From Pseudoduganella armeniaca (GTDB lineage: Bacteria > Pseudomonadota > Gammaproteobacteria > Burkholderiales > Burkholderiaceae_D): a stretch of DNA of 64,000 nt. The stretch spans positions 2,666,001 to 2,730,000 of the forward strand of contig NZ_CP028324.1 of assembly GCF_003028855.1 (NCBI RefSeq). Reading direction: 5' to 3'. The position numbers and the translations under genes are program-made. This document shows, one piece after another, positions 42,980-53,255 of the stretch. The notes below the pieces were generated by a model, which searched no databases, was not told the DNA's origin, and worked only from the letters and a program-made list of their open reading frames with translations. The stretch's first letter is position 1, and every line of letters begins with the position of its first letter.

Positions 42980-43516
42980 ATGGACAATCGCAGATCATTT
43001 CTCAGAAAATCCGTGGCCGTCGCATCCGCCTTGAGCATGCCGGCCCTAGCGCGGGCCGCCGTGGCGGCACCGCACGAGCGCAGCCTGCGTTTCTACAACA
43101 CACACACAGGCGAGACCCTGCGCACGCTGTTCTGGGCCGAAGGCCAGTTCATTCCCGAAGCGTTGCAGGACATTAACAAGCTGCTGCGTGATCACCGCAG
43201 CAATACGATCGCGGCGATCGATCCGGCGCTGATGTTGTTGGTCAACAAGGTCAGCGCCCAGTTCGGCAGCAACAACGTGATCCACATTATTTCCGGGTAT
43301 CGCTCGCCGGAAACCAACGAGAAGCTGGCGGCCGCCAGCGGCGGTGTCGCCAAGCACAGCATGCACCTGGAAGGGAAGGCGATCGACCTGCGTATTCCGG
43401 GCGTGGACTTGCGCCAGGTGCACAAGGCGGCGCTGGCGCTGAAGGGCGGTGGGGTCGGGTATTACCAGGATTCCCAGTTCGTCCACATGGATACCGGACG
43501 AGTACGGCACTGGTAG
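42980..43516 (+). CDS. DUF882/MepK-like murein endopeptidase, Tat-exported
   Basis: The 178-residue protein has a Tat signal (NRRSFLRKSVAVASAL) and the M15-like zinc fold: the first His in KHSMHLEGKAID with its Asp, and the last His in SQFVHMDTG. This is the YcbK/MepK type that cuts peptide cross-links in the cell wall. A short in-frame extension upstream of the ATG at 42980 would displace the Tat motif. It converges with the M23 peptidase gene, with a family B repeat between them. Confidence 0.9.
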   Translation: MDNRRSFLRKSVAVASALSMPALARAAVAAPHERSLRFYNTHTGETLRTLFWAEGQFIPEALQDINKLLRDHRSNTIAAIDPALMLLVNKVSAQFGSNNVIHIISGYRSPETNEKLAAASGGVAKHSMHLEGKAIDLRIPGVDLRQVHKAALALKGGGVGYYQDSQFVHMDTGRVRHW

Positions 43517-43523
43517 AACCCAT

Positions 43524-43576
43524 GGTGACAGGCACCTATCAGCCGGTCGGAGACCGGCCGATAGGTGCCTGTCACC
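43524..43576. repeat. 25-bp inverted repeat, family B
   Basis: Arms 43524-43548 and 43552-43576 pair with one mismatch around loop gga. The outer part is ggtgacaggcacctatc; the inner arm is agccggtc/gaccggcc. It sits between two convergent gene ends, a bidirectional terminator position. Confidence 0.85.
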
Positions 43577-43589
43577 GTTGCTAACGACG

Positions 43590-44303
43590 TCAGCGGCCGG
43601 TCAGGTAGGGAAACGGATTGACGGGCGTGCCCTGCCACCAGTTCTTGTCCGGCCCCAGTTCGAAAATGGCGAAGTGCAGGTGCGGTGCGTTCGGGTCCGA
43701 ATTGCCGGTCACGCCGACGTAGCCCACCATTTGCCCGCGGCGCAGCTGCTGGCCTTCCTTCAGGTCCGGCGCGTAGCTGTCCAGGTGGGCGTAGTAGTAC
43801 GCGTATTTCTCGGACGGGTCGAACTGGTACACCGTCAGCCCGCCTTGCTTGCTGTTGAACAGCTTGACCACCTTGCCGTCCGCGACGGCCAGCACGGGCG
43901 TGCCCTTGGCCGCCATGATGTCCAGCGCTTCATGGCGCCGTTCGCTGCCGCGTGCCTGGTTGAACGTGTCCGTCAGCTCCTTGGCGCTGACCCCGGCCAC
44001 CGGCACCAGCAGCGGGCCGATGGACGGCTTGACGTTCATCTCCACGTTCGTCGCCACCGGCGAGACCGGTGCCGGCGGCACCACTTCCGGCAATTCACCG
44101 GCCGGCAGCGGCACGCCTGCCGCGTTGGCATTGGCCGGCGCGGCGGCTGGCGGCGCGGCCGCCGGCGGTGCCGTGGCAGGGGCGGGTGTGACAGCCGGGC
44201 CCGGCACCGGCGTGCCCGTCGAGGCAACCTCACGGCCCAGGTACAGCACAGTGCCCACCACGCCCAGCACAATTCCCAACAGCAAAGTCAGCAGCCATTT
44301 CAT
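43590..44303 (-). CDS. M23 (LytM) murein peptidase
   Basis: The 237-residue protein has an N-terminal membrane anchor (WLLTLLLGIVLGVVGTVLYL), an Ala/Pro linker to about residue 85, and the zinc peptidase domain with RRHEALDIMA (His, Asp) and APHLHFAIF (HxH). It is 21 bp after the L,D-transpeptidase gene, in one operon with it. It likely cuts peptidoglycan cross-bridges in the periplasm. Confidence 0.92.
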   Translation of the reverse strand: MKWLLTLLLGIVLGVVGTVLYLGREVASTGTPVPGPAVTPAPATAPPAAAPPAAAPANANAAGVPLPAGELPEVVPPAPVSPVATNVEMNVKPSIGPLLVPVAGVSAKELTDTFNQARGSERRHEALDIMAAKGTPVLAVADGKVVKLFNSKQGGLTVYQFDPSEKYAYYYAHLDSYAPDLKEGQQLRRGQMVGYVGVTGNSDPNAPHLHFAIFELGPDKNWWQGTPVNPFPYLTGR

Positions 44304-44324
44304 CGCACGCTCCTCGTGTCGTTA

Positions 44325-45314
44325 TCAGTTCTGCAGGATGACGGGGAAACCGGGCTTGACCAGTTCGCCCACCTTGGCCGCATCCCAGTTCGTCAGGCGG
44401 ATGCAGCCGTGCGATTCCGTCTTGCCGATCATGCCCGGCTCGGGTGTGCCGTGGATGCCGTAGTGCTCCTTCGACAGGTCGATCCAGACCACGCCCACGG
44501 GATTGTTCGGCCCCGGCTTGATCTTCGTCTTGGTCTCGCCCGGCTTGGCATCCCAGAACAGTTTCGGGTTGTAGTTGTAGTCGGGGTTGCGGCCCACGCC
44601 GTTGACCTTCCACTCGCCGATCGGCAGCGGATCGTGCTCGCTGCCCGTGCTGGCGGGGAATTGCGCGACCACCTTGCCGGCCTCGTCGACCAGGGACAGC
44701 GTGCGGTCCGACTCGTCCACGACGATGCGCGCCGCCGCCGGCAGCGGCCCGGCCGCGTGCACGTTCGGCACGATGACCTGCTCGCCGGCGCGGTTGAAAT
44801 CCTTGCCCGGATTGAGTTCGCGCAGCAGTTTCGGGCTGGCGTGGAAGCGTTCGCCCAGCGCCTCGTCGATGCTGGCAAAGCCCAGCGCCGGCAGTTTCGC
44901 CTTTTCCGCCATCGATTCGGGGACGGGACGGTACGGCCCCTGCACGTCGGCATCGGTGATGGTGTACGTGGCCAGCACGGGCTGGCGGTCTTCCAGCGCT
45001 GCCAGCGTCTGCTGGTCGAGCTTGCCCGTCTCGGGCAGGCCGCGCGACTTCTGGAAGCCCAGCAGCGCATGTTTCATATTGCTGCCGTACTGGCCGTCGA
45101 TCTGGCCGGCCGAGAAGTGCGCGCGGTCCAGCAGGACCTGGGCGCGCAGCTCGGGCGATTCGGCGGGCGCGGCGGGCGCCTGCGGCTGGGCTGGCGCGGC
45201 TTGCAATGGTGCTGCCGGCACTGGCGGCGCCGCTGGCGCCGGCGGCTGGGGTTGGACTTGCGCGGCCTGGACCAGCGGCGCGGCGAGGAGGAGGGCGAGT
45301 AGTGTCTTGTTCAT
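44325..45314 (-). CDS. L,D-transpeptidase (YkuD) with peptidoglycan-binding domain
   Basis: A signal peptide (MNKTLLALLLAAPLVQA) and a Pro/Ala linker precede a peptidoglycan-binding domain (LDRAHFSAGQIDGQYGSNM). The YkuD domain follows, with catalytic Cys in ESHGCIRLTNWD and His in YGIHGTPEPGM. The 329-residue enzyme makes 3-3 cross-links or attaches proteins to the wall. An upstream in-frame extension to 45404 crosses the helicase terminator, so the start at 45314 is preferred. It heads the operon with the M23 peptidase. Confidence 0.93.
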   Translation of the reverse strand: MNKTLLALLLAAPLVQAAQVQPQPPAPAAPPVPAAPLQAAPAQPQAPAAPAESPELRAQVLLDRAHFSAGQIDGQYGSNMKHALLGFQKSRGLPETGKLDQQTLAALEDRQPVLATYTITDADVQGPYRPVPESMAEKAKLPALGFASIDEALGERFHASPKLLRELNPGKDFNRAGEQVIVPNVHAAGPLPAAARIVVDESDRTLSLVDEAGKVVAQFPASTGSEHDPLPIGEWKVNGVGRNPDYNYNPKLFWDAKPGETKTKIKPGPNNPVGVVWIDLSKEHYGIHGTPEPGMIGKTESHGCIRLTNWDAAKVGELVKPGFPVILQN

Positions 45315-45364
45315 GCGTCCAGTGTGCTCCCACTCAGCAGGGCACTCTGTACGGCAGCGAACGT

Positions 45365-45396
45365 AAAAACGGCCGCCCGGTTGCCCGGGCGGCCGT
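45365..45396 (-). terminator. Intrinsic terminator after the DEAD-box helicase gene
   Basis: A perfect 12-bp stem, acggccgcccgg (45369-45380) with ccgggcggccgt (45385-45396), loop ttgc, is followed on the minus strand by a T-run (45365-45369). It lies 29 bp after the helicase stop. Confidence 0.9.
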
Positions 45397-45425
45397 CTGG
45401 TCAAGCGATCAAGCCTGGCGCTGGA

Positions 45426-46907
<1,482 letters not shown>

Positions 46908-47246
46908 GTATATCTTTCGTAAAAATCAGCGTTCGTGCAAAAACGCAGAACGCAACATAGCAACGCCAACCAAACGAAATGACTCTAAACAGCGAGAATA
47001 GAAATTTCGGCACAAAAGCTTTGCGCCGGGACGGTGTCAGGATTCGACACACTGGGGCGGGGGGCTTTTTATAAGCGTCATCCGGCGGTATCGAATCGAC
47101 CCGGTAGGGATGCGCGAAGGCTTGCGAAGCTGCTTGTTGTTGTAGGTGATTCGAGCGCTGCCTGTTGCAGCGCACAAACAACATCATACCTGAAATTACG
47201 TCACCTTGCACGCTTATCTGAAGCGTGCAGGGTGACGGTCCGGCAA
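46908..47246. other. Gene-free region between the helicase and fabI
   Basis: No credible gene is seen. The helicase-proximal part (46908-47035) is richer in A and T, fitting a promoter and long leader. A 23-bp hairpin at 47207-47229 (tgcacgct/agcgtgca) lies 17 bp after the fabI stop and may help end that transcript, though it lacks a T-run. Confidence 0.5.
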
Positions 47247-48038
47247 TTACTGGTAATCGCTGGCGTTCAGGCCCATCACGTGGGAGAAGCCACCGTCGAC
47301 GTAGATGATGTCGCCGGTGATGCCGGAGGCCAGGTCGGACAGCAGGAAGGCGGCGGTGTTGCCCACTTCCTCGATCGTCACGTTGCGGCGCAGCGGCGCG
47401 TGGCTGGCGGCGAAGCCCAGCAGCTTGCCGAAGTCCTTGATGCCGGACGCGGCCAGGGTCTTGATCGGGCCGGCCGAGATGCCGTTCGAGCGGATGCCCT
47501 TCTGGCCCAGGTTTTCCGCCAGGTAGCGCACCGAGGCTTCCAGCGATGCCTTTGCCAGGCCCATCGTGTTGTAGTAGGGGATCGCGCGCACGGCGCCCAG
47601 GTAGGACAGCGTCAGCAGCGACGAGCCTTCCTTCAGCAGCGGCAGTGCCGCCTTGGCCATGGCCGGGAAGCTGTAGGCGGAGATGTCGTGGGCGATGCGG
47701 TAGTTCTCGCGCGTCAGGCCGTCCAGGAACTCGCCGGCGATCGCCTCGCGCGGCGCGAAGCCGATCGCGTGCACCAGGCCGTCCAGCTGCTGCCATTCCT
47801 TGCCCAGGTCGGCAAACAGCGCCTCGATCTGCTCATCGCTGGAGACGTCGCAGTCGAACACCAGCTTGCTGCCGAACTCGGCGGCAAACTCCGTGATGCG
47901 GTCCTTGAAGCGGTCGCCCACATAGGTGAACGCCAGCTCGGCGCCTTCGCGCTGGCACGCCTTGGCGATGCCGTATGCGATCGAGCGGTTCGACAGCAGG
48001 CCGGTAATGAGGATTTTTTTGCCTTGCAAGAAAGCCAT
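47247..48038 (-). CDS. fabI: Enoyl-[acyl-carrier-protein] reductase (NADH)
   Basis: FabI does the last reduction of each fatty-acid elongation cycle. The 263-residue SDR protein has the FabI nucleotide motif ITGLLSNRSIAYGIA, FDCDVSSDEQI, the catalytic Tyr-x6-Lys in YYNTMGLAKASLEAS, and SGITGDIIYVDGGFSHVMG. It is monocistronic between the helicase and the transglycosylase gene. Confidence 0.96.
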   Translation of the reverse strand: MAFLQGKKILITGLLSNRSIAYGIAKACQREGAELAFTYVGDRFKDRITEFAAEFGSKLVFDCDVSSDEQIEALFADLGKEWQQLDGLVHAIGFAPREAIAGEFLDGLTRENYRIAHDISAYSFPAMAKAALPLLKEGSSLLTLSYLGAVRAIPYYNTMGLAKASLEASVRYLAENLGQKGIRSNGISAGPIKTLAASGIKDFGKLLGFAASHAPLRRNVTIEEVGNTAAFLLSDLASGITGDIIYVDGGFSHVMGLNASDYQ

Positions 48039-48230
48039 GTTTACTCCAGTTGCCCCCGGCGTGCCATGTCGGCCGCCATCGGTGCAGGTTGTTGTTCTAA
48101 TTGGTAAAAAAGGGACACGCCAGGCGCGCCGCTCCCACTACCGCAAGTCCGAGATTGTATGGTCTGAATGGCAGGGCTGCAAGCTTGGCAATGCCGTCAG
48201 CGGGCGCAAAGCCTGCAACGATGCGGCTTG

Positions 48231-48268
48231 CAAAAGAAAAGGCCGCGCCACCGGTACGGTGTGCGGCC
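48231..48268 (-). terminator. Intrinsic terminator after the transglycosylase gene
   Basis: On the minus strand a stem ggccgc-a-caccg / cggtg-gc-gcggcc (48241-48268) is followed by ttttcttttg (48231-48240). It lies 27 bp after the stop at 48296. Confidence 0.85.
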
Positions 48269-48295
48269 CTGCCTCATGGCGCTGCCCGGTCGAGC

Positions 48296-49672
48296 TTAGT
48301 TGCGCGTGCGGCGCGCCTTGCCGGCGTCGGCACGTGCCACGCGAGCCTTGACCAGCTTGATCGGCGACTTCGTGTTGCTGCTGCCGGCCTTGGCCTGGCG
48401 GTAATTGCTGCGTGGCTTGACCCGTTCCGTCGTGTCGATGGCGACCGTGGCGTTCTCCGCGATCTCGCTCGGGATGTCGACGTTGGCGCTGGTCGACAGC
48501 TTCGGTACCAGGATGGTCGAGCCGGCCTTCAGGACACCGCGCGACGGGATATTGTTGGCCTGGCGAATCACGTCCGGCGTGGTGCGGAACTTCGACGCCA
48601 GCGAGGCGATCGATTCACGCGCGCCCGTCACCTTGTGCGTGGTCCAGGTCGACAGCGCGCGGCCCCACTGGGCCAGGTTCAGGTGGAATTTTTCCGCGTT
48701 TTCCTTCGGCAGCAGGATTTGCGTCTGTTCGCCGCCCGTGATCACGGGGCGCTTGAACTGCGGGTTCAGGGCCTTGAACTCGTCGATCGACAGCTCGGCC
48801 AGCTGGGCCGCGACGGTCAGGTCGATGTCGCTGGTCTTGTCGACGGCCGTGAAGTAGGGCTCGTTCTGGATCAGCGGCAGCGTTTGGCTGTAGCGCGCCG
48901 GGTTGGCGACGACGTTCTTCAACGCCTGCAACTTCGGCACGTAGTTGCGGGTTTCCGCCGGCATCAGCTCGGACAGACCCTCGAAATCGGTCGGCTTGCC
49001 GGCGGCGCGGTTCTTCGCGATCGCCTTCTGCACGGAGCCTTCGCCCCAGTTGTAGGCGGCCAGCGCCAACTGCCAGTCGCCGAACATGTCATACAGGCGC
49101 TGCAGGTAGGTCAGGGCGGCGTCCGTCGAGGCCAGCACGGAGCGGCGGTCGTCCTTGAACGCGTTCTGCTTCAGGTTGAAGTCACGCCCGGTGCCGGGCA
49201 TGAATTGCCACATGCCGCCCGCGTTGGCGCTCGACACGGCAGTGGGGTTGAAAGCGGACTCGACGAACGGCAGCAGGGCCAGTTCCGTCGGCATATTGCG
49301 CTTTTCCAGTTCCGAAACCACGTGGAACAGGTACAGCGAGGCACGCGCCGAGGCACGTGCCATGTATTCCGGGCGCTCGGCATACCAGCTGGCGTGCTTG
49401 GCGACGAGCGAATTGTTCAGGTCGGGAATGGCATAGCCGGAGCGGATGCGGTTCCAGACGTCGGTTTCACGGAAAGCGTCTTCCGAGGCGGTGGCCTTGG
49501 CGACGGTCTTGGAAGGGGAGGCGAGTTCGGGTGCAGGAGCCTTGACGGCGGGGGACAGCGGGATCAGCGGCAGGTTGGCACGTTCCGCGGAGGACGCGGA
49601 TTCGGCTGCCTGGCCGATCGCCGGAGCCGCGATGATCAGCGCCGCCAGCAGGGGGGTGTACTTGAGTCGCAT
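48296..49672 (-). CDS. mltD: Membrane-bound lytic murein transglycosylase, MltD-like with LysM
   Basis: A signal peptide (MRLKYTPLLAALIIAAPAIGQA) precedes a goose-lysozyme-like domain with the catalytic Glu in LLPFVESAFNPTAVS and then AGGMWQFMPGTGRDF and ALAAYNWGEGSVQ. A C-terminal LysM follows (TGARESIASLASKFRTTPDV) plus a basic tail. The 458-residue length fits MltD. The start at 49672 puts the signal peptide first; an in-frame ATG at 49732 adds 20 residues. No lipobox is evident, so it may be soluble rather than a lipoprotein. Confidence 0.9.
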   Translation of the reverse strand: MRLKYTPLLAALIIAAPAIGQAAESASSAERANLPLIPLSPAVKAPAPELASPSKTVAKATASEDAFRETDVWNRIRSGYAIPDLNNSLVAKHASWYAERPEYMARASARASLYLFHVVSELEKRNMPTELALLPFVESAFNPTAVSSANAGGMWQFMPGTGRDFNLKQNAFKDDRRSVLASTDAALTYLQRLYDMFGDWQLALAAYNWGEGSVQKAIAKNRAAGKPTDFEGLSELMPAETRNYVPKLQALKNVVANPARYSQTLPLIQNEPYFTAVDKTSDIDLTVAAQLAELSIDEFKALNPQFKRPVITGGEQTQILLPKENAEKFHLNLAQWGRALSTWTTHKVTGARESIASLASKFRTTPDVIRQANNIPSRGVLKAGSTILVPKLSTSANVDIPSEIAENATVAIDTTERVKPRSNYRQAKAGSSNTKSPIKLVKARVARADAGKARRTRN

Positions 49673-49973
49673 AGCATTCCATTGTTTGTCGTCGATGAAG
49701 ATCGGACAGGACTTAGGAAGCGAAAATTGCATTGCTTCGAAGAACCTTCCGGACGGACTACCAATTTAAAGGTGGAGTGTACGGACGTTGTCGGGTCGCC
49801 GTCAAGAAATATGTCGGCACGGTTACAAAAAACCTTGGCAACATGGTTGTGTAAAAATACCGGTTAGATATGCGCGAGATAACAAAAGAAGTCGGAAGAT
49901 GGCGAAATGGCAGCGATGTGCGTAAAATGCCCGCTTGCCCGTCGCACGGCGCCGTTCACCAAGGAAGTTTCTC

Positions 49974-50533
49974 ATGAGTACCCCGTCATCGACCACGCGG
50001 CCGCCATCGCGGCAACCGAGCAGTGGCTGGAAAAAGCCGTCATCGGCCTGAACCTGTGCCCGTTTGCCAAGGCCGTGCACGTCAAGAAGCAGATCCGCTA
50101 CGTGGTGTCCGACGCCACCACGCCCGAGGAACTGCTGGAGCAGCTGATGGACGAGCTGCAACTGCTGGCCGACACCCCGGCCGAGCAGGTCGATACGACC
50201 CTGATCATCCACCCCGCTGTGTTGACAGACTTCGAAGACTACAACGAGTTCCTCGACGTGGCCGACGCGGCGCTGGAAGACATGCAACTGGTGGGCGAGC
50301 TGCAGGTCGCCAGTTTCCATCCGGACTACCAGTTCGCCGACACGGACAAGAACGACATCGGCAACTACACCAACCGTTCGCCGTATCCGACCCTGCACCT
50401 GCTGCGCGAGGACAGCGTCGAGCGTGCCGTCGCCGCGTTCCCGGAAGCGGAGGAAATCTTCGAGAAGAACATCGAGACGATGGAACAGCTGGGCCACGAC
50501 GGCTGGGACAAGCTGTTCCCGCAGGGGAAGTAA
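49974..50533 (+). CDS. DUF1415 protein with apparent start-proximal frameshift
   Basis: The main frame (TEQWLEKAVIGLNLCPFAKAVHVKKQIRY, shown in parts by the Cys motif NLCPFA) is the conserved DUF1415 family, function unknown. The ATG at 49974 has a textbook AAGGAAG upstream, but it reads out of frame and stops within 27 codons. One extra C in the run 49981-49984 gives MSTPVIDHAAAIAATEQW, the expected N-terminus. Without it, translation would need ATGs at 49907 or 49916, which lack a good ribosome binding site. It overlaps the DUF1289 gene start (TAATG). Confidence 0.75.
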
Positions 50534-50727
50534 TGGCGGACCAGGATTTGCCGGAACGCCCGGACACGCCATGCGTGGCCGTCTGTTCCACTACCTTCGA
50601 CGAGATCTGCCGCGGCTGCGGCCGTACTTATATAGAGGTGGCGCACTGGGTGTCGATGACGGCCGAGCAGAAGGAGATCGTCTGGCAGCGTATTACGGCG
50701 CAGGGCTATCCGCGGCGCAATGGCTGA
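50533..50727 (+). CDS. DUF1289 protein, small Cys-rich (64 aa)
   Basis: The four-cysteine pattern PCVAVCSTTFDEICRGCGRT near the N-terminus defines DUF1289, probably an Fe-S or zinc site. The ATG overlaps the DUF1415 stop by one base, so the two are translationally coupled and probably act in one process that is still unknown. Confidence 0.88.
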   Translation: MADQDLPERPDTPCVAVCSTTFDEICRGCGRTYIEVAHWVSMTAEQKEIVWQRITAQGYPRRNG

Positions 50728-50854
50728 TGGCGTGGGGTCTGTCCCCGGTAAGCGGTAACGCTCGATGCGGATCGCGGCGGTGTTAGGGGACTGAGGTGTA
50801 CCGGAATTTGTAGTCAGGTCGAAATGGGGGACAATTCGTATCCTAGAGGACCCA

Positions 50855-51214
50855 ATGACCACGAAACCACCAACCACACCAGACAAGGATGTTGGAGCGC
50901 AGCGCCAGCATCCTGTTGTCTACACCAAAGAATTTAAGCTTGCCGCCGTTGCGCGCCTCAAGGATGGCAAGCAGACAGCGCAGGCGCTTGCTAGCGAATT
51001 GGGTGTACGGCGCAATCAGCTCTATAAATGGGCAAAAGTGATTGAGCAAAACGGCGCAGAGGCAAGCTTCACCGGTCGTGGCCGCAAGCCCGATAGCGAA
51101 GAAAGTGAGTTGGCACGGGTCAAACGCGAGCTAAGCAGAGTGAAGGAGGACCTCGAACTATTAAAAAAGTTGGAAGCGTCCTTTGCGCGAATGAAGCGAC
51201 GAAGTACGCCGTGA
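50855..51214 (+). CDS. IS3-family transposase OrfA
   Basis: This 119-residue protein has an HTH that recognises the IS ends (EFKLAAVARLKDGKQTAQAL, then ELGVRRNQLYKWAK) and a leucine-zipper-like coiled coil near the C-terminus (SELARVKRELSRVKEDLELL). The codons tta aaa aag near residue 104 form the A_AAA_AAG slippery heptamer. A -1 shift there enters the OrfB frame without a stop, giving an OrfAB fusion transposase. Confidence 0.93.
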   Translation: MTTKPPTTPDKDVGAQRQHPVVYTKEFKLAAVARLKDGKQTAQALASELGVRRNQLYKWAKVIEQNGAEASFTGRGRKPDSEESELARVKRELSRVKEDLELLKKLEASFARMKRRSTP

Positions 51215-52065
51215 TCGAAGAACAGTCCAAGCACCACCCTGTGCGTTCCCTGTGCCGAGTGCTGAATGTGAAGTGCAGCACCTATTACGCTTTCCGCCGT
51301 CGACCGTCCAGTATGCGCAGTCGGGAGGATCTCACACTGCGTCAGCAGATTCGTAGTCTGCACGACTCACATCGCCATGCTTTAGGTGCGGTGAAGACGT
51401 GGCGTTTGCTCAACGCTAGCGGGATCGTGTGTGGCAAGCACCGGGTAACACGCCTACGCAAGATCGAGGCCATTGAGGCTAAGCGCAAGTCCAAGTTCCG
51501 CGTAATGAGGGCCCATCAGCACACCGAGCCGCCTGCGCCCGACCTGCTCAAGAGAGCATTTACCGTAACGGCGCCGAACAAGGTTTGGGTCAGCGATATC
51601 ACAACGATCCATACCCGTGAGGGGTGGGTCCATCTAGCCATCGTGCTTGACCTGTTTGCTCGTCGAATAGTTGGGTGGGCTATGAATCAGTGTCAGGACG
51701 CTTCGTTGCCCATCGCTGCGCTAAGGATGGCCTATGCACAGCGCAAACCGGAACCGGGACTCATCTGCCACACAGATCAGGGCTCGGTATATGGATCCAA
51801 ACTGTACCGAGCGGTGCTCGACGAACGCGGTCTCAAGGCAAGTATGAGCCGACGAGGCAACTGCCACGACAATGCCGTGGCAGAGAGCTGGTTCTCCACG
51901 CTCAAGAACGAACTGACACGCCACACGATGTACGAAACAAGGGCTAGCGCCATCGCCGAGATAGCGAGTTTCATTGAGCTCTACTACAATCGGCGGCGCC
52001 CCCACCAGACGCTGAGATACCTCAGCCCGATGGAGGTCGAAAAATTGTACCCGGCCCCCAATTAA
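51211..52065 (+). CDS. IS3-family transposase OrfB (DDE integrase)
   Basis: This 284-residue rve-type catalytic part has an HTH_21 N-terminus (HPVRSLCRVLNVKCSTYYAF) and the DDE triad in KVWVSDITTIHTREGW, CHTDQGSVYGS and NCHDNAVAESWFSTLKNE. The end is YNRRRPHQTLRYLSP. It starts with GTG overlapping the OrfA stop, but the frame is open upstream to the slippery site. Confidence 0.94.
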   Translation: MIEEQSKHHPVRSLCRVLNVKCSTYYAFRRRPSSMRSREDLTLRQQIRSLHDSHRHALGAVKTWRLLNASGIVCGKHRVTRLRKIEAIEAKRKSKFRVMRAHQHTEPPAPDLLKRAFTVTAPNKVWVSDITTIHTREGWVHLAIVLDLFARRIVGWAMNQCQDASLPIAALRMAYAQRKPEPGLICHTDQGSVYGSKLYRAVLDERGLKASMSRRGNCHDNAVAESWFSTLKNELTRHTMYETRASAIAEIASFIELYYNRRRPHQTLRYLSPMEVEKLYPAPN

Positions 52066-52263
52066 ACCTGGCTACGATATCCGGGCTACCTCAGACTGAC
52101 CCCGGTTTTGATCGATGGCGCATGCGGACCGGGCATTTATCTGCCGCGGATGAAAACCGGGGTCAGTCCCCTGGTAACGCTAGCGGTTGCTTCGCCTGCC
52201 AACCCTTATCGGGGACAGACCCCAACCTCGTCCGCCACGGGCAGCCACCGGATAGGCACAACC

Positions 52264-52557
52264 TCAGCCGTTGTCGACGGCCTCGCTCGGGTCGCCATAC
52301 TCCAGCGCAAACTGCCCATCCTCGGTCGGCGTGGCGATCACCGCCCGCCGCACCCAGCGGCCGTCGACCCGCGTCAGCATGGCTGTCGGCGGCGGCACGT
52401 TTTCCTCGTCGTCCAGCGCCGTGGCGTCGGCCCATTCGTAGGCCACGCCCTGGGTGACGTCGCCCGAGTCCTGGATCAGCTCGTCCGCGCGCCGGCCCAG
52501 CGCCGCCAGGTCGGCGAAGCGCTCGTCCGCGCCCAGTTCGGAAAGAATGTACAGCAT
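52264..52557 (-). CDS. Hypothetical protein (97 aa)
   Basis: I do not recognise this protein. It starts MLYILSELGADERFADLAAL and is acidic overall, with a VDGRWVRRAVIATPTEDGQF segment that looks like a small beta structure. It begins 2 bp after the DUF1993 stop, so the two are co-transcribed. No signal peptide is present. Confidence 0.65.
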   Translation of the reverse strand: MLYILSELGADERFADLAALGRRADELIQDSGDVTQGVAYEWADATALDDEENVPPPTAMLTRVDGRWVRRAVIATPTEDGQFALEYGDPSEAVDNG

Positions 52558-52559
52558 GC

Positions 52560-53066
52560 TTACCAGCTCCCGATGAAGTCCTTCTTGCCGATGTCCAGGC
52601 CGTTGTGGCGCAGGATGTCGTAGGCGGTCGTCGCGTGGAAGAAGAAGTGCGGCAGCGCGTAATGCATCAGGTAGGTCTGGCCGTCGAAGTGCCTGGTTTT
52701 CTCGCCGCTGCCCGTGGTGATGGCGCGGCCGGCGCTGTCCTCGATGTCGCCCTGCGGCAGGCTGTCCAGGAAGGCCAGCGTGCGGGCGATGCGCTGGCGC
52801 AGGTCGGCGAAGCTCTTCTCGGTGTCCTCGTAGGACGGCACGTCCTGGCCGGCCAGGCGGGCGCCGGCGCCCTTGGCGAAATCGGCCGCGATCTGGATCT
52901 GGCGGATGAACGGCAGCATGTCCGGATACAGGCGGTACTGCAACAGCGCGGCCGGGTCGATCTTCTTCGCCTCGACATGGGCTTCGGCCTTGGCCAGGAC
53001 GGCGGCCAGGCTGTTCAGGATCTGGCGGAACACGGGGACGGACGCGGAATACATGGAAAACGACAT
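52560..53066 (-). CDS. DUF1993 protein
   Basis: The 168-residue protein matches DUF1993, a DinB-like four-helix fold of unknown function (MYSASVPVFRQILNSLAAVL, ALPHFFFHATTAYDILRHNG, ending KKDFIGSW). The start at 53066 has AAGGAG six bases upstream; the long open frame upstream of it is antisense to the PAS-GGDEF-EAL gene and not coding. It is the first gene of a short operon with the 97-residue protein. Confidence 0.9.
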   Translation of the reverse strand: MSFSMYSASVPVFRQILNSLAAVLAKAEAHVEAKKIDPAALLQYRLYPDMLPFIRQIQIAADFAKGAGARLAGQDVPSYEDTEKSFADLRQRIARTLAFLDSLPQGDIEDSAGRAITTGSGEKTRHFDGQTYLMHYALPHFFFHATTAYDILRHNGLDIGKKDFIGSW

Positions 53067-53255
53067 GACAGGCTCCTTGAAAGAGTGGCGATCATAACAA
53101 GTTCGTCGCCTCTCTGCCCGTCGGCGTTGTCGCCACGCCCCGCCGGTGGCACGCACGGGTGACTGCGCCGCCCCTTTCCGTGCATAATTGCACAACGAAA
53201 ACAACAGATAACCTGCCTGCGCAATGCCTTCGAAACAACCCGCCTGCCGACCTGC

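Larger units (their letters stand above)
50792..52093 (+). mobile_element. IS3-family insertion sequence, 1302 bp, with 3-bp target duplication
   Basis: The inverted ends begin tgaggt and match imperfectly over about 39 bp (50792-50830 against 52055-52093). The flanking 3 bp gac occur at 50789-50791 and 52094-52096. Two genes, orfA and orfB, overlap and carry an A6G slippery site, as is usual for the family. The insertion split a family A repeat. Confidence 0.88.
50734..52223. repeat. Nested inverted repeat, family A, interrupted by IS3-type element
   Basis: The left outer arm ggggtctgtcccc starts at 50734. The inner arm ggggactgaccccggtttt is split between 50791 and 52094, and the right side has aaaaccggggtcagtcccc and ggggacagacccc ending at 52223. 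The spacers contain gcggtaacgctc and ggtaacgctagcgg, so this copy is longer than that at 13728. Confidence 0.78.
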
